64,000 nucleotides of DNA. Origin: Phreatobacter sp. Its GTDB lineage: Bacteria; Pseudomonadota; Alphaproteobacteria; Rhizobiales; Phreatobacteraceae. How positions within the stretch are numbered: position 1 is the stretch's first letter; each line of letters opens with the position of its first letter. Shown piece after piece: positions 63,334 through 64,000 of this stretch. The stretch lies in the NCBI RefSeq assembly GCF_030691135.1, contig NZ_JAUYFA010000092.1, positions 1-64,000 on the forward strand, written 5' to 3'. The translations under genes were made by a program, and so were the position numbers. Under the pieces are notes generated by a model. That model did no database searches. It saw only the letters and a list, made by a program, of their open reading frames with translations, and was not told the origin of the DNA.

Positions 63334-64000
63334 CTAACCGATCGTCCCGAGCACCGGAAACGTCTCCAGCAACCAGAAGGCCATGGTCGACATCTGTCCG
63401 GTCAGGAAGGCGAGGCCGGTGACAACAAGTAGGCCGCCCATCACCATTTCCACCAGCCGGAGCCGGCCGCGCATGGAGGCGGCGAAGCGCAGGAACGGCT
63501 TGATGGCGAAGGCGGCGAGGACGAAGGGAATGCCGAGCCCGAGCGAATAGACCGCCAGCAGTCCGGCGCCCTTGTGGAGCGTCATCTCGGAGGCCGCGAC
63601 CGCCAGGATCGCGGCGAGCACCGGGCCGATGCAGGGCGTCCAGCCGAAAGCGAAGGCGAGGCCCATCAGATAGGCCCCGACCGGTCCGGCCTTGGGCGGT
63701 GCCATGTCGATCTTCGCCTGCCGGTAGAGCAGCGGGATGCGGAACAGGCCGAGGAAATGCAGGCCCATGATGATGATCACCACGCCCGCCACCATCGACA
63801 GCGTCACCGAATGGACGCGGATATAGTGACCGATCAGGGACGCCGAGGCGCCCATCGCGACGAAGACCGTCGAGAAGCCGGCGACGAAGACCAACGCCAG
63901 CAGGACCGCGCGCCGCACCAGGGCCGGGTCCGCCTCCGCTTCGGTGAGGTCGTCCAGCGTCGCGCCGGTGAGATAGACCAGATAGGGCGGCACCAGCGGC
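63334..64000 (-). CDS. ccdA: CcdA-like cytochrome c biogenesis protein, 5' end outside window
   Basis: The 221 visible residues form six hydrophobic helices of the DsbD/CcdA thiol-transporter family, which carries electrons from cytoplasmic thioredoxin to periplasmic proteins. Visible are PLVPPYLVYLTGATLDDL at the open end, VAGFSTVFVAMGASASLIGHYI, FAFGWTPCIGPVLAAILAVA with one redox cysteine, and GLGIPFVLAAFAI. The first cysteine (CVLPL motif) should lie just beyond the right edge. The frame is open to position 64000, so the true start is not in the window. Confidence 0.9.
   Translation of the reverse strand, partial: PLVPPYLVYLTGATLDDLTEAEADPALVRRAVLLALVFVAGFSTVFVAMGASASLIGHYIRVHSVTLSMVAGVVIIIMGLHFLGLFRIPLLYRQAKIDMAPPKAGPVGAYLMGLAFAFGWTPCIGPVLAAILAVAASEMTLHKGAGLLAVYSLGLGIPFVLAAFAIKPFLRFAASMRGRLRLVEMVMGGLLVVTGLAFLTGQMSTMAFWLLETFPVLGTIG

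Overview
The window is GC-rich, densely coded chromosomal DNA of an alphaproteobacterium, most likely a member of the Hyphomicrobiales (Rhizobiales). The evidence is family content: Usg, DUF3126, PAS_5, zf-CHCC and ExoD-like proteins, a gatCA/gatB tRNA-amidotransferase locus, a DUF6867 gene inside a liv operon, CtrA-type sites and betaine-lipid genes. The gene mix recalls Phreatobacter- or Bosea-like genera, but the genus cannot be fixed from this sequence. No CRISPR array, transposase, integrase or rRNA is visible.

Layout. Positions 1-7054 (minus): gatC, gatA, a small membrane protein, a fused MFS/spermidine-synthase protein, an ECF sigma/anti-sigma pair and gatB, which is cut by the window edge. 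7217-13771: TfoX-like protein, hisI-patatin pair, CBS protein, rhomboid, PAS_5 protein, tandem PilZ protein and a transglutaminase-like peptidase, with a candidate small RNA at 11076-11200. 13887-19182 (minus): isomerase, gamma carbonic anhydrase, several small conserved proteins, a duplicated-domain secreted protein and two alpha/beta hydrolases. 19365-26849: a GH3 glucosidase, then the four genes of the Anbu system. The Anbu protease lies on the minus strand behind trhO-slyX; circularly permuted ATP-grasp, alpha-E and transglutaminase genes lie on the plus strand. 27043-31352: molybdopterin-binding CinA-N protein, gpt, a 56-residue membrane protein, tRNA-Leu(TAA), a tandem phosphatase pair whose second member has lost its active site, and an AT-rich, probably acquired gene with its own promoter and palindrome.

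31641-42227: beta-propeller protein, DUF3617 protein, FAD monooxygenase, two ExoD proteins, Usg, a BcsS-like outer-membrane candidate, two envelope glycosyltransferases, and btaAB for phosphorus-free betaine lipid. btaA is preceded by four 11-bp-spaced Pho half-sites, and a candidate small RNA is transcribed the opposite way. 42556-53325 is a form II (AYRGAGR) CO-dehydrogenase-like molybdenum hydroxylase locus: structural genes S-L-M, then MoxR ATPase, VWA protein, XdhC halves and a MobA-like cofactor gene. 53575-55644: pcaD, pcaC and a flavin reductase, with long palindromic repeats between and behind the pca genes. 55904-61439: livHMGF, a DUF6867 gene and livK, a branched-chain amino-acid importer closed by a terminator. 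61525-64000: a TadG-like VWA protein and a partial CcdA-like protein.

The most notable signals are the split Anbu cluster, the active/inactive phosphatase pair, the AT-rich gene, the Pho-box array at btaAB, two structured RNA candidates and three intergenic places carrying TTAR-N7-TTAA CtrA-type sites. All functions are inferred from sequence motifs read by eye; no database search was run.
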